From CAVQJU01 sp963754955 (GTDB lineage Bacteria; Acidobacteriota; Vicinamibacteria; Vicinamibacterales; CAVVIG01), in assembly GCA_963754955.1 (NCBI GenBank), contig CAVWHY010000001.1, forward strand, positions 620,001 to 684,000: DNA of 64,000 nucleotides, read 5' to 3'. The stretch's first letter is position 1; each line of letters begins with the position of its first letter. The notes beneath the pieces were generated by a model. The model saw only the letters and a list, made by a program, of their open reading frames with translations. It was not told the origin of the DNA and ran no database searches. Below, one piece after another: positions 53,426-62,439 of the stretch. The position numbers and the translations under genes were made by a program.

Positions 53426-54542
53426 CTACTTGCTCGCAGCCGGTCTCGCGAACCTGGACGCGTCAACCGGCACGTTCGTCCGGACTTCCGTCAACTCGAA
53501 CGTCGATCGCCCATCCAGCCAGGCTACCGTCCAGCGAAACGGCATCTTCACGCCCGAAACGTCCCGGTAATCCGAATAGTCGACCTGCGTGACGATGCGG
53601 CCGACCGGTGACTCGGAGAACCGGATCAGCCGCACCAGCAGGCCGGATTCGGCGTCGAAGCAGAGCGTCGCTGTCGCGCCGTTTGCCGTGTTGCCCTGAA
53701 CGACCATGACCTCGCGGTCGCCGAGGACGGCAGGCGCGCCGACACGCCATCTGGTCAGCACCTGCTTGATGCGCGACGGAAACCACAACTCCGCCTCCAG
53801 CTTGACGCCGTCCAGCTCCTGGCCCGTGATCGGAAACACCGGCATCGGCTTTTCGACGTCCGGCGCGACGATCCAGCCGTCGCGGCCGTCGTACGTCGTC
53901 GTGCTGTCGCCCGAGAGGGTGTGCACGATGGTGCTGCGCTGGCCGGGAGCTTTCGCGAAGATTTCGACCGTGCTCTTGTCCTGATCGTCAAACCCGCGGT
54001 ACGCGCCCGTGGCGGTCAAGGATGTGATCGCGGAGATCTTCTCGGAACCGCCGACCGCCTGGACGATACTTGTCGAGCACCTGTTCGGCGGGCGGCTGTC
54101 CCGGCGCCTGGGTGATCGGCTCGCCGGGTTCGTCAGGCGGCGGTGTGCCGTACAGCAGCGCGAGGCTCGGCTGGACGTTCGGCCGGCTGTTGCCGCGGTG
54201 GCAGGTGTTGCACGTGACGACCTGCCGTCCGCCAAAGCTGGTGCGGTTGAGCGCTGTCACCATCTGCATCATGCGGCGGGCCGTTTGCTTCTTCGGGTTG
54301 TCGTCGGCGTACCGCGCCCAGTTGCCGCCGCTCTCGTCCACGTGGCAATCGGTGCAGTTGAGGCCGAGCGATGCGGAGAAGAATCCCATCGTGCCCATGA
54401 ACTGGTCGACGGGAATGCCCTTGAGGATCTGGACGTTCTTGAAAACCTCTTCCGCCATGGGCGCCCGCGCCGCCGGGGCCTGGCCACCCGCCCACGCGGC
54501 GCCGAGCAGCCACGCCACCGCGGTCACGCCGAGCTTCTTCAT
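53426..54542 (-). CDS. Dihaem reaction-centre-type cytochrome fused to LolA-like domain (one frameshift)
   Basis: Paralogue 4 of 4, about 370 residues. A signal peptide (MKKLGVTAVAWLLGAAWAGG) is followed by EEVFKNVQILKGIPVDQFMGTMG, haem motifs CTDCH and CNTCH (GGRQVVTCNTCHRGNSRP), then LDKY(V/I)VQAVGGSEKISAITS and STVEIFAKAPGQRSTIVHTL. It ends TQVDYSDYRDVSGVKMPFRW. The break is an extra base near 54067: TATCGTC where TACGTC restores LDKYVQAVGG. The ATG overlaps the VOC gene's stop (ATGA), so a VOC protein and a cytochrome are translationally coupled. Confidence 0.85.
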
Positions 54543-55033
54543 TTCCAGCTGTCCATCGCCTTTCGCTGGAGCGACTCGGGCCCCATCTCGGCCAGCTCGA
54601 TGCGCAGGCCGTTCAGGTCGGTGACATTGGCCAGGATGGCGTGCGAGAACGCGCTGGGCGCGCCGGGATCGGTCGCCATCGCGCCGCGTGTCTTGTATGT
54701 CGAGACCGTGTTCTTGATGTTGGGCGCTTCCAGGCCGAAGTGGCTGATGCCCGCGGGACGCTGCCCGTTCGCCTGCTGCAATTCGAGGAACGTCGTCTTG
54801 CTGATCTGCAGGTAGATGGCCGTCGGGTTCCCCTGCGGGTCGCTGTTACGGAACGCTTCCTTGAACCCCAGCTTCTGCATGTAGAACGCCGCCGCGTCGG
54901 GGATGCTCGGCACGGCGAGCCCCACGTGGTTCAGCACGACACCAGTCGTCCCGGCCCCGTCGCCCTGCGCCATCGTCGTCTGAACGCCCAACCCACAGAG
55001 AAGGCCGGCGATGAACAATCCAAAACCGCGCAT
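54539..55033 (-). CDS. Exported VOC (glyoxalase-fold) protein
   Basis: 164 residues, intact. AAGGAG is six bases before the ATG. The signal peptide (MRGFGLFIAGLLCGLGVQTTMA) is unusual for VOC proteins, which are mostly cytoplasmic. The fold is clear: VVLNHVGLAVPSIPDAAAFY, MQKLGFKEAFRNSDPQGNPT, TTFLELQQANGQRPAGISHFG and NVTDLNGLRIELAEMG. Metal ligands H and E are positioned as in glyoxalase I-like proteins. The paralogue at 20123-20605 is also exported. It leads a coupled pair with the cytochrome. Confidence 0.87.
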   Translation of the reverse strand: MRGFGLFIAGLLCGLGVQTTMAQGDGAGTTGVVLNHVGLAVPSIPDAAAFYMQKLGFKEAFRNSDPQGNPTAIYLQISKTTFLELQQANGQRPAGISHFGLEAPNIKNTVSTYKTRGAMATDPGAPSAFSHAILANVTDLNGLRIELAEMGPESLQRKAMDSWK

Positions 55034-55046
55034 GGGAGACTCCTTA

Positions 55047-55131
55047 CAAGTTGAAAAGTTTAAAGTTCAAAGTGGAAAAGTAAGTGAAAAAGTACTTGTC
55101 TACTTTGCACTTTCCACTTACGCGATCCCAC
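55047..55131. repeat. AAAGT/ACTTT inverted array 6
   Basis: Left arm AAAAGTTTAAAGTTCAAAGT; right arm CTACTTTGCACTTTCCACTT. In minus-strand terms it follows the WEGD stop (55132-55134) and ends near the VOC start. Confidence 0.8.
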
Positions 55132-55966
55132 CTACTTTCCAAGTGGTGGACTGGCTGGCTCGGCGGGTGGAGGTCCCATGCTGTAGTGGGACTGCATGAT
55201 CATCTGGTTGTCGCAATACGAGTCGAGGATCTCCGTGTCGGCCTGCAGCGTCAGGATGATCTTGTTCGTCCACGGCTTGAGGTACGCCTTGGGATCGTCG
55301 ATCGTCACGGTCTCTTCGAGGTGCCCGAAATCGATCCGGCGCCAGCGCTCGATCACGTGAAGCGCATCGCTGTTCGGATACGCCATGTTCGCGCTCAACC
55401 ACCCCTTGTCGCGGAACCCGATGCTCTCGACGACGAACACGTCGCCTTCCCAGCGGCCAACGGAGTAGCCGAGCCACGCGGGCTCGGTCTCGCTCAGCTT
55501 CGGCAGCGGCCGGCCGTCGGTGAAGATCTGCCGGAACGTGTTGCCCACGAACGACTCGTGCAGGAAGATGGTCATCGGCGGCGTCTGGACGATCTTGAAC
55601 GCGCTGCGGTGGTTCTGCCGGGGGACGCCGAGCGGCATGCAGTACGTATACGGATCGTCCACGTGATTGCGATCGCGGCGTCCCTTCTGCAGCGCCGGCC
55701 GCCCACGGCGTCAGCTGCGGGGCGTCGTCGCCTTTCAACCCGGCCGCCAGATCGTGAAAGTAGGTCATGGCGCCGACGTCCCAGATGCCCGACAGATCCG
55801 GGTGCCCGTCAGGCAGCCGCGGCGGCACCGGCGCCGTCAGGTTCGGCTTGCCGTTCGGCAGCCGCGGAATGCCCGGCGTTGGACGATTCACCCACTGCGC
55901 CTGTGCGACGACGCCTGAAAGGAGCAGCGCCACCATCGAGGCGACTGCCGTGCGTTGTGCCTTCAT
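55132..55966 (-). CDS. Exported WEGD-family protein (one frameshift)
   Basis: Paralogue 6 of 7, about 277 residues from ATG 55966 (GGAGGG upstream). It has a signal peptide (MKAQRTAVASMVALLLSGVVAQA), GIPRLPNGKPNLTAPVPPRL and DLSGIWDVGA. After an indel near 55690 it continues GVPRQNHRSAFKIVQTPPMT, NTFRQIFTDGRPLPKLSETE, GYSVGRWEGDVFVVESIGF and TIDDPKAYLKPWTNKIIL. The frame is open upstream through the DoxX gene with no stop between, so a DoxX-WEGD read-through product is possible. Confidence 0.82.
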
Positions 55967-56737
55967 CGTCGACCCTCCACGTTTTTGATCACGGCGTCGT
56001 GCCCGGAGTCCGTCGAGGCTCCAGGCTCCGGGTCCCGCCGCCCAGAAGAACAGATACAGGTAACAAAAGAGAATGGACGCTTCCATGCCGGCCAGCTGAA
56101 AGCTCTGCCAGAAACCGCGCGGAGCCCAGTTCCTGAAATACGCCACGGCCATTTCGCCCGAGAGCAGGAACGCCACCGGGCGAGTAAACAGGCCGAAGAT
56201 GATGAGCGGTCCGCCGACGAATTCCAGCCATCCTGCCAACCCGCGCATCGTCATGATGTCCCGGTCGATTCGGCCGCCGCCAACCGAAAAAAACTTCTCG
56301 AGGCCGTGCATGACGAACAGGCAGCCGGCGACGATGCGAAGCAGACCCAGCGCTTCAGACGCCCACGCGGTGTCGCCTTGGTGGCGATCCAGTTTCCAGG
56401 CGCCGCCGCCCGCGGCCGCGAGATAGAGAAAGAAAAACGCGTTGAGCAGAATGGGGTCGCCGCCGTTGCGGTGCGTGTACCAGCCGCGCTGGAGCGGGCC
56501 GACGAAGAACAGGACGAAGTACAGCACGGCCATCAACAGCCCCACGGGCCGGGTGTACAAGCCGAGGATGATCAGCAGCCCTGCGGGAAACGCAATGAGC
56601 TCGACGATGCCTTCGTACGACAGCCGCGCGGCTGCGCTGGCTTCCGGATAGCCGAACAGCTGCTCCATGCCGTGACGCACGATCAGGAACCCGAAGACGA
56701 TTCGGACGATGCTCTGGAGGTACGGCGTCCACTTCAC
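55967..56737 (-). CDS. Double DoxX-like membrane protein
   Basis: A membrane protein with two DoxX-type four-helix modules in one chain: VRIVFGFLIVRHGMEQLFGYP ... LYTRPVGLLMAVLYFVLFFV, then LLRIVAGCLFVMHGLEKFFSV ... LFTRPVAFLLSGEMAVAYF. The paired RxxxGxxFxxHGxxKLFG and TRPxxxxL motifs show internal duplication. DoxX proteins take part in quinol or sulfite-type redox reactions, or are of unknown role. There is no stop before the following WEGD ATG in the same frame; the next stop in an alternative frame is at 55989. So the 3' boundary is uncertain. Confidence 0.83.
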
Positions 56738-56747
56738 AGGGGAATGC

Positions 56748-57549
56748 CTACTTGCCGAAGACTTTCTTGTATTCCGCGGCTTCGGATGCCGACGGGATCA
56801 TCTCGATGAGGTCGATGTCGGGCGGCAACAGCCGCAGCCTGACTTTGTCGCGGGGCACCCACGGTGCCGTGTACGCCTTCGGATCGTCGATCGTGACGGT
56901 GAGCTCCATCGTGTTCGCGTCCACGCGGTGATACCGCTCCTCGACTTTCATCTGGTCGCTGTGCGGGCTGCCGGCGTTGTCGAGCCACGTGCGCTCGTCG
57001 GTGCCGTTGGAATTGACGACGAACGTGTAATCGTCTTGCCATCGGCCGACGGAGTACCCATACCAGCGCGGGTCGGGGTCCTTCGGCAGCTGGCGGCCGT
57101 CGGTCCAGACCGTCCGCCATCGCTTCTCGAACATGTACAGGATCAGCGACCGACTTCGGCGTCTGAACAATCTGGAAGGGCCGGAGCTCGAACAACAGGT
57201 TGCGCGGAAACCCTTCCGGATCACCCAACGTGGAGAGCGGGTCGTTGATCTGCTCGACCGGCACCATCCTGATGCCGTCGCCGGATTTGTGCGTCTTGCC
57301 GAGGGCCTCGCCCCACGGTGTGAGCGGAGCGGTCTGGTATCCGCGCGCGCCGATGCCCGCGCCGCCGGCGTCCCAGATGCCGGTGAGGTCGCGTTTCGGC
57401 GCCGGACCGGGCGTCGTCGCCACGGGCTGATTGGGGCTTTGCGCGAGCCCCGAGTTGTTCCACGGCAGCAGCTGCTGTGCGCCCAGAACCGACGACAGCA
57501 CGACGACCGCCGCCGAGCCAATGATGGGAGCAAGCCAGCGCTTCGCCAT
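56748..57549 (-). CDS. Exported WEGD-family protein, divergent (one frameshift)
   Basis: Paralogue 7 of 7, about 265 residues. It has a signal peptide (MAKRWLAPIIGSAAVVVLSSVLGA), RDLTGIWDAGGAGIGARGY, LTPWGEALGKTHKSG and, after an indel near 57150, MFEKRWRTVWTDGRQLPKDP, WYGYSVGRWQDDYTFVVNSN and TVTIDDPKAYTAPWVPRDKV. The name motif is degenerate (WQDDYTFVV). It precedes the DoxX gene by 10 bases, and DUF6152 lies upstream, so these form one operon. Confidence 0.8.
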
Positions 57550-57571
57550 GTGGGAACCTCGCTTACCTGAC

Positions 57572-57991
57572 CTACTTGTCAGCTGCCGGCGCGGGCGGCG
57601 GCGCGGCGCCGCGTCCACCACCCGACGAGAGTGTCTGCCCGTTCGGCAGGACGACGCTTCGCAGCCGGCCGATGGGCGCGCCGCTCTTGACCGGCTGCAG
57701 CGTCACCGTCACCTCGTCGCCGCCCTTAAAGGAGGTGCGCGCCCAGCCGAGCCTCGTCATGTCGGTCGGGTTGCTGACCTCGACGGCCCAGTTGCGGACC
57801 GTCCCCGTGTCGTCTTTCGCGTCGAACTTCAGGAAGCAATGCGGGTTGGCCCAGATCCATTCCGTCACGCTGCCTTTGAGCGTCAGCTCTCGCGTCGTGT
57901 CGAAGCTCGCCGCCCCGTGATGCGCGATGAGCGGGGCCGTCAGCCCCATCAGGCAAACGGCCAGGAACACGCCTGGAAACCGAGCTCTCAT
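57572..57991 (-). CDS. Exported DUF6152 protein
   Basis: 139 residues from ATG 57991 (GGAGGG upstream). After the signal peptide comes IAHHGAASFDTTRELTLKGSV, then WIWANPHCFLKFDAKDDTGT and NWAVEVSNPTDMTRLGW, the DUF6152 core. RSVVLPNGQTLSSGGG and an Ala/Pro tail end it. Paralogue of 52907-53335. It leads a minus-strand unit with WEGD paralogue 7, DoxX and WEGD paralogue 6. Confidence 0.88.
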   Translation of the reverse strand: MRARFPGVFLAVCLMGLTAPLIAHHGAASFDTTRELTLKGSVTEWIWANPHCFLKFDAKDDTGTVRNWAVEVSNPTDMTRLGWARTSFKGGDEVTVTLQPVKSGAPIGRLRSVVLPNGQTLSSGGGRGAAPPPAPAADK

Positions 57992-58035
57992 GAGCAGCCC
58001 TCCGAGTCTCTGAAGCATCGACACGCACACCATAG

Positions 58036-58117
58036 GATAAAAAGTGAAAAAGTTCAAAGTCTAAAGTTCAAAGTAAGTTCGCGCGGACTTTGAACTTTTC
58101 GACTTTCGACTTTGAAC
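58036..58117. repeat. AAAGT/ACTTT inverted array 7
   Basis: Left arm AAAAAGTTCAAAGTCTAAAG; right arm GACTTTGAACTTTTCGACTT. It begins at the TAA (58118-58120) of the NHL-propeller gene in minus-strand terms. Confidence 0.8.
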
Positions 58118-59412
58118 TTACTTCCATGCCGCCCTGACCGGCTTCCCGACCAGAAACGCCGGGTTGGCGCCGGCGCGCGGGCGGTATTTCTGCGCGCCGC
58201 CGTTGTCGACCTCCGCGACGTAGAAGTTGCCGTCCTGGATCGTGCTCATGCCGTGCACGCCCCACATGCCGCCGGGGAAATCGCCCCACGTGCCCCACGA
58301 GTACTGGAAGTTGCCGCTGAGGTCGTACTTGAGGATCCGGTTCGTGCCGCGATCGGCGGCCCACAGGTATCCGTCGCTGGTGATGTTGAACATGTGGACG
58401 TCCGACGGCGGGTCGCCGAACCGCCACGAATCGAGGAACTTGCCGTTCTCGTCGAACACCTGCGCGCGGTGGTTGCCGCGATCGTTGACGAAGATCGCGC
58501 CGCGTCTTCGGATCGACGGCGATGCCGTGGACGTTGTTGAAGTAACGCGGGCCGCGTGTCGTTCTGGTTCGAGCCCTTCTCGCCCCACGCCGCCAGGAAC
58601 TTCCCGTTCTTGTCGAACTTCGCGACGCGCGTGCCGTTGTAGCCGTCCGAGACGACGAAGCTGCCGTCGGGGAACCAGTCCATGTAGGTGGGACGGTTGA
58701 AATGCGTCGCGTCGGCGCCCGGCACGCCGTAGGTGCCGATCGTCAGGAGCTTCGTCTTGCCGTCGTGGCTGAACTTGTAGATCACGTGCTTGTGATCGTC
58801 GATGAGCCAGACGTTCTTCGTCCGCATCGTACGGGCTGATCGCGATGAAGTGCGGACGCTGCAGGCTCGCGTCCCACTGCATCCAGTTGGCGGTCTCCGG
58901 CAGCAGGTTGCCCTGGCCGTCGAACACCAGGATGCAGTGCTCCCAGCGCGCGTCGACGCCCATCTTGTTGTTGCGTGCCCAGGCCTCCATGCCGCCCTCG
59001 GCCAGCTGGCCGCTGCCGCCGTTGCCGGGAGGGCTCGCGGTCGTCGCGTCACGCCACGGCAGCCGGCCGATCGGGAACGCGATGCTCGGCCCGAGGTCCG
59101 ACAGCTTCTTCGTCATCGGCCGCGGGATCTCCGGCAGCTCGCCGCGCTGCACGACGTAGATCGCGATCGGCGCTTTCGGCGAACACGCTCTGGCCCGCGC
59201 CGAACGTCCAGCCCTCGTGTCCCGGGATGGTGCGTGAGCTTCTTCGGCCACCCGGCGACGACTTCGTATGCGCCGAAGACGTCCTGCCCGCCCTTTTCCG
59301 ACGGCACCGCGGCGACGCGGGTCGGAGCGGATTGAGCGGTCATCGGGGCACGCTCGATCGCGTACATCAGCACCACGCCAGCGAATACGGCCATTACCAT
59401 GTGCCTACGCAT
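58118..59412 (-). CDS. Exported NHL-repeat beta-propeller protein (at least five frameshifts)
   Basis: About 430 residues, with a signal peptide (MRRHMVMAVFAGVVLMYAI). Propeller blades are recognisable across frames: ANWMQWDASLQRPHFIAISP, NVWLIDDHKHVIYKFSHDGK, FNRPTYMDWFPDGSFVVSDG, NGTRVAKFDKNGKFLAAWGE, RGAIFVNDRGNHRAQVFDEN and TNRILKYDLSGNFQYSWGTW. The repeated (V)FxxxGKFLxxWG is the NHL signature. Similar propellers include peptidyl-alpha-amidating lyase-like and scaffold proteins; no active site can be identified. It is one of the most broken genes in the window. Confidence 0.78.
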
Positions 59413-59424
59413 GTCGGCCTCCGG

Positions 59425-59475
59425 GAAAGTGGAAAAGTGGAAAGTTTAAAGTAGATAAGTAAGGAGACAAGTTCA
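59425..59475. repeat. AAAGT array 8, one-armed (divergent)
   Basis: GGGAAAGTGGAAAAGTGGAA and further AAAGT units only; no ACTTT arm. Divergent intergenic region, like array 5. Confidence 0.75.
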
Positions 59476-59554
59476 GAAAGTGCAATACGCGGCGATCGCA
59501 CCACGGCATTCCGGAGATTTTCTCGTGGCACTCGAGTTGCTTGCAGATCGCGCG

Positions 59555-59909
59555 ATGCCGCCATGGGATCTCGTTGAACGGACGCGTCACTTCGCACTGG
59601 ACGTTCTGAGGTTCTATCGCACCCTGCCGCCGGATGCCGAGGCGCAGGGATGCCGGGCGGCAGTTGCTGCGCGCCGCGACGTCGACGCGCAGCAATTACC
59701 GATCGGCCAGAAGAAGCCGGTCTCGCGCTGAATTCCGATCGAAGCTGCAAGTCGCATTCGAAGAAGCGGACGAGTGCGTGGACTGGCTGGAGTATCTGAG
59801 AGACGGCCACATCCAGCACGAGGCCGCACTTCTGCGTGAAGCCCAGGAAATCGCCAGCATCCTGGCCGCCGCGGTGCGGTCGACACGCAAGCTCCCGGAG
59901 CGCCGGTAA
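59555..59909 (+). CDS. Four-helix-bundle (23S rRNA IVP-like) protein (one frameshift)
   Basis: About 117 residues from ATG 59555, the usual size for this family. The first part reads LVERTRHFALDVLRFYRTLPPDAEAQ, and after an indel near 59650 the other frame gives GRQLLRAATSTRSNYRSARR, SRAEFRSKLQVAFEEADECVDWLEYL and EIASILAAAVRSTRK. The GxQLLRAxTS...NYR...SRxEFxxKL pattern is diagnostic. The family name comes from proteins encoded in rRNA intervening sequences; free-standing copies like this have no defined job. Confidence 0.8.
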
Positions 59910-59929
59910 GAGTCACCCGTTGCACTTCT

Positions 59930-60004
59930 CGACTCCTCAACTTCTCCACTTATCCACTTGTCCCCTTACTTTTCTACTTTCAACTTTTCACTTTGAACTT
60001 TCTT
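59930..60004. repeat. ACTTT array 9, one-armed (convergent), overlapping a gene end
   Basis: Only ACTTT-type units on the plus strand (CTTTCAACTTTTCACTTTGA and others). The stop of the following minus-strand gene (59966) and its last residues are encoded inside it. Confidence 0.75.
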
Positions 60005-60883
60005 CTGTGTCCTTGCCAGCCGCTCCAGCACCGCACAGACCGCGGCCGTGTCCCGATCTTTGCCGCCCCGGGTGGCAGCAGTGTAGATCGGAGCGGTCGC
60101 CGCGAACAGCGGCGTCGGCGACCCGACCGCGCGGGCAAACTCGGCGATCACGGTCATGTCCTTCTGCCAGACGCCGAGCTTCATCAACGCGCGGGAATAG
60201 TCGCCTTTCACCATCATCGGCCCGCGCACCTCGAACATGCGCGAGCTCCCGGCGCCGGCGCTGATGACATCGAAGGCCGTCGCAGGGTCGAGCCCCGCCT
60301 TCATCGCCAGCACCAGGGCCTCGGCCGCGGCCACGTTGTGAATCGCGACGAGCAGGTTCGCCACGAACTTCATCTTCGACCCGGCGCCGAAATCCCCGAC
60401 GTGAAAGCGCGCCCGCGCGAATGCGTCCAGCACCGGCGCCACCCTGCGATACGCGCGGCGGTCGCCGCTCGCGAGCACGACGAGATCCTTCGCCCGCGCC
60501 TGCGATCCGGTTCCGCTCAGCGGGCAGTCGAGCAGCGTCGCCCCACCCGCGGCGAGCGTGTGCCGCGCGGCCTCCTTGACGGCGAGGGGCAGTGTGCTGG
60601 TTTCGATCACGATGAGCGTCGGCCGCCCGGCCGCGGCGAGTTCACCGGCGACCTGCCGCAGGGCCTCGGACGAAGGCAACGAGCAGATGACCACGCCGGC
60701 CTGACGGGCGACCTCCCCGCAATCTGCTGCAGAGTGCCCGCCGATGCGGCGAAGCGCCCTGCGGCGCGTCTCGAGCACGTCGTACCCGATCACCCGGTAT
60801 CTGGCGCGCCTGAGGTTCGCCGCCATCGCCGACCCCATGATGCCGAGACCGATCACGCCGACGGACCGAGAGGCGCTGCTCAA
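59966..60883 (-). CDS. 3-hydroxyisobutyrate-dehydrogenase-like NAD(P)-dependent oxidoreductase
   Basis: About 305 residues. The dinucleotide site VGVIGLGIMGSAMAANLRRA is at the N-terminus; the start is uncertain and TTG at 60883 is my best guess, since longer readings run into the next gene. The catalytic-type lysine region is GAGSKMKFVANLLVAIHNVAA and the substrate loop is CPLSGTGSQARAKDL. Family members oxidise beta-hydroxyacids or reduce semialdehydes. The last residues KKVQSEKLKVEK come from repeat array 9 and are not part of the fold. Confidence 0.85.
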   Translation of the reverse strand: MSSASRSVGVIGLGIMGSAMAANLRRARYRVIGYDVLETRRRALRRIGGHSAADCGEVARQAGVVICSLPSSEALRQVAGELAAAGRPTLIVIETSTLPLAVKEAARHTLAAGGATLLDCPLSGTGSQARAKDLVVLASGDRRAYRRVAPVLDAFARARFHVGDFGAGSKMKFVANLLVAIHNVAAAEALVLAMKAGLDPATAFDVISAGAGSSRMFEVRGPMMVKGDYSRALMKLGVWQKDMTVIAEFARAVGSPTPLFAATAPIYTAATRGGKDRDTAAVCAVLERLARTQKKVQSEKLKVEK

Positions 60884-60917
60884 CGCCTGAAGTGTAAGGG
60901 AGAACGGGCCGGCCGTG

Positions 60918-61619
60918 TCACATCCGCGCCGCCAGGTCTCCACTGAGAATGGCGGTGGCGGCCTCGCGCAGGGCGCGCCGCAAATCATAGTCCGAGTGAA
61001 ACGGCCGGTTGGGGATGACTCTTGCCCCGATCCCGAAAGGAATGACCGCCCCGCCGAAGAGGTCGGGCGTCACGACCACACGCGTGCCATGAAGCCTGAC
61101 CGTGAATGCATCGAACCGCTGCTCGTCGATCCCGCCGGAGCAAAACGCCAGCGAAATCAAATCGGCGAGACGGACGAAGACGTAATCCCCCAGGAGGTCT
61201 CCGAGCGGAAGCCCGGCCGCGCGAAGCAGCGCGGCGCGAGCGGCCTCCATCGCCTCGAAGAACGGCGTCCATTCACCGTCGGGCCGGAGGCGGTCGTACA
61301 CCGTGAGCGCGTGCTGAGCCACGAGCGCCGCGGCCCACGGATCGCCCTCGAGCCCGGCGATACTCCGCGGCCAGACGGCCTGACGCAGGGCGGGTGGGGC
61401 GCTGATGAAATCGAACACGGCTCCCCTCGCCGGGTTCACGATGGGGGCGGCGTCCGGCCCGGCCCATCCGCTGTCGTGTTCCGAGATGGCCAGCAGAATC
61501 GCATCGTGCCGAGGCCGGTCTCGCAGCGGGACGCAGTGGTCCATGATCGCCCGTGCCAGGCGCGCGTGATCGGGCTGGGTGATGAGCTCCAGGCGATCGG
61601 GAAACGTGCGGACGATCAT
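60918..61619 (-). CDS. DUF3891 protein
   Basis: 233 residues, intact, without a signal peptide. The pattern LELITQPDHARLARAIMDHC, AILLAISEHDSGW and FDFISAPPALRQAVW matches DUF3891, a family of unknown function with an HD-domain-like arrangement of histidines and aspartates (HDSGW, QHALTVYDRL). It lies 13 bases downstream of the ABC ATPase gene and 35 bases upstream of the dehydrogenase, so all three may share a transcript. Confidence 0.85.
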   Translation of the reverse strand: MIVRTFPDRLELITQPDHARLARAIMDHCVPLRDRPRHDAILLAISEHDSGWAGPDAAPIVNPARGAVFDFISAPPALRQAVWPRSIAGLEGDPWAAALVAQHALTVYDRLRPDGEWTPFFEAMEAARAALLRAAGLPLGDLLGDYVFVRLADLISLAFCSGGIDEQRFDAFTVRLHGTRVVVTPDLFGGAVIPFGIGARVIPNRPFHSDYDLRRALREAATAILSGDLAARM

Positions 61620-61632
61620 CGCGCGCCGCGTG

Positions 61633-62438
61633 TCACCCGAGGCGGGCGTAGTAGTAGCCGTCGTTCTGCGTGATCACGATGGGCGCGTCGAACAGGGCGC
61701 TCAGGCTGGCCGACGTGAGCACCGACGTCTTCGGACCAGCCGTCACGATGCGTCCCTGGCCGCAGCAGGACGACGTGCTGAATCTCGGGGACGATTTCGT
61801 CGATGTGGTGCGTGATCAGGATGAGCGTCGTGCCGTCTCGGGCAATCTGCCGCACGCGCTCCATGAAATCGTGCCGTGCCGACCAGGTCGAGCCCGGTGG
61901 TCGGCTCGTCCAGCACCAGCGCGCGCGGCGACGTCACGAGCGCCCGCGCCAGCAGCACCCGCCGCGCTTCGCCGCTCGATAGCTCGTCCAGCCAGCGCCG
62001 AGCCAGGTGGCTCGCGCCCATCCGCGCCAGTGCCTCGGCGGCCTTGCTGCTTCATCTCGCTCGGTGATCGTGCCGTAGCGAAGGATGCCGTCCGAGGCGA
62101 GAAAGCCGGAGAGCACCGCCGCCTCGCCCGAGATGCGGCCCTCGCTGTTGCCGGCCACGAACCGCTGGTGCAGGTCCGCCGACACGATGCCGAGCTGCGA
62201 TCGCAGGTCGAACACGTCCCAGTTGTCGCTGCCGAACACCCGCACGGTGGACTGCCCATCGTCTCTCACCAGCGCGCGGACTTCGTGCGTCAGCAGCCTG
62301 ACCAGCAGCGACTTACCCGCGCCGTTCGGACCGACAATGGCTGTGTGCTCGCCCGCGGGGATGGTCAGCGTGAGGTTGTCGAGCACGCGACGGTCAGACT
62401 TCGACGACCGTCGCATCGGCGAGTTCCAGGACAGGCAT
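61633..62438 (-). CDS. ABC transporter ATPase, ModF/YusV-like (several frameshifts)
   Basis: About 265 residues. MPVLELADATVV at the N-terminus; then RRVLDNLTLTIPAGEHTAIV with Walker A GPNGAGKS; SDNWDVFDLRSQLGIVSADL, a stretch typical of the ModF/PhnT-like subfamily; signature region DELSSGEARRVLLARALV; Walker B ALVLDEPTTGLD; and the switch histidine in LILITHHIDEIVPEIQ. It ends DGYYYARLG. About four indels. No membrane partner is present, so the role is uncertain. Confidence 0.82.
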
Positions 62439-62439
62439 G

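Noticed and set aside
25533..54542. Photosynthetic capacity suggested by reaction-centre-type cytochromes
   Set aside because: No reaction-centre, bacteriochlorophyll or antenna genes are present, and this cytochrome family is common in non-phototrophs.
59555..59909. An rRNA operon, because of the IVP-like protein
   Set aside because: Only the protein is present; there is no 23S rRNA sequence around it.
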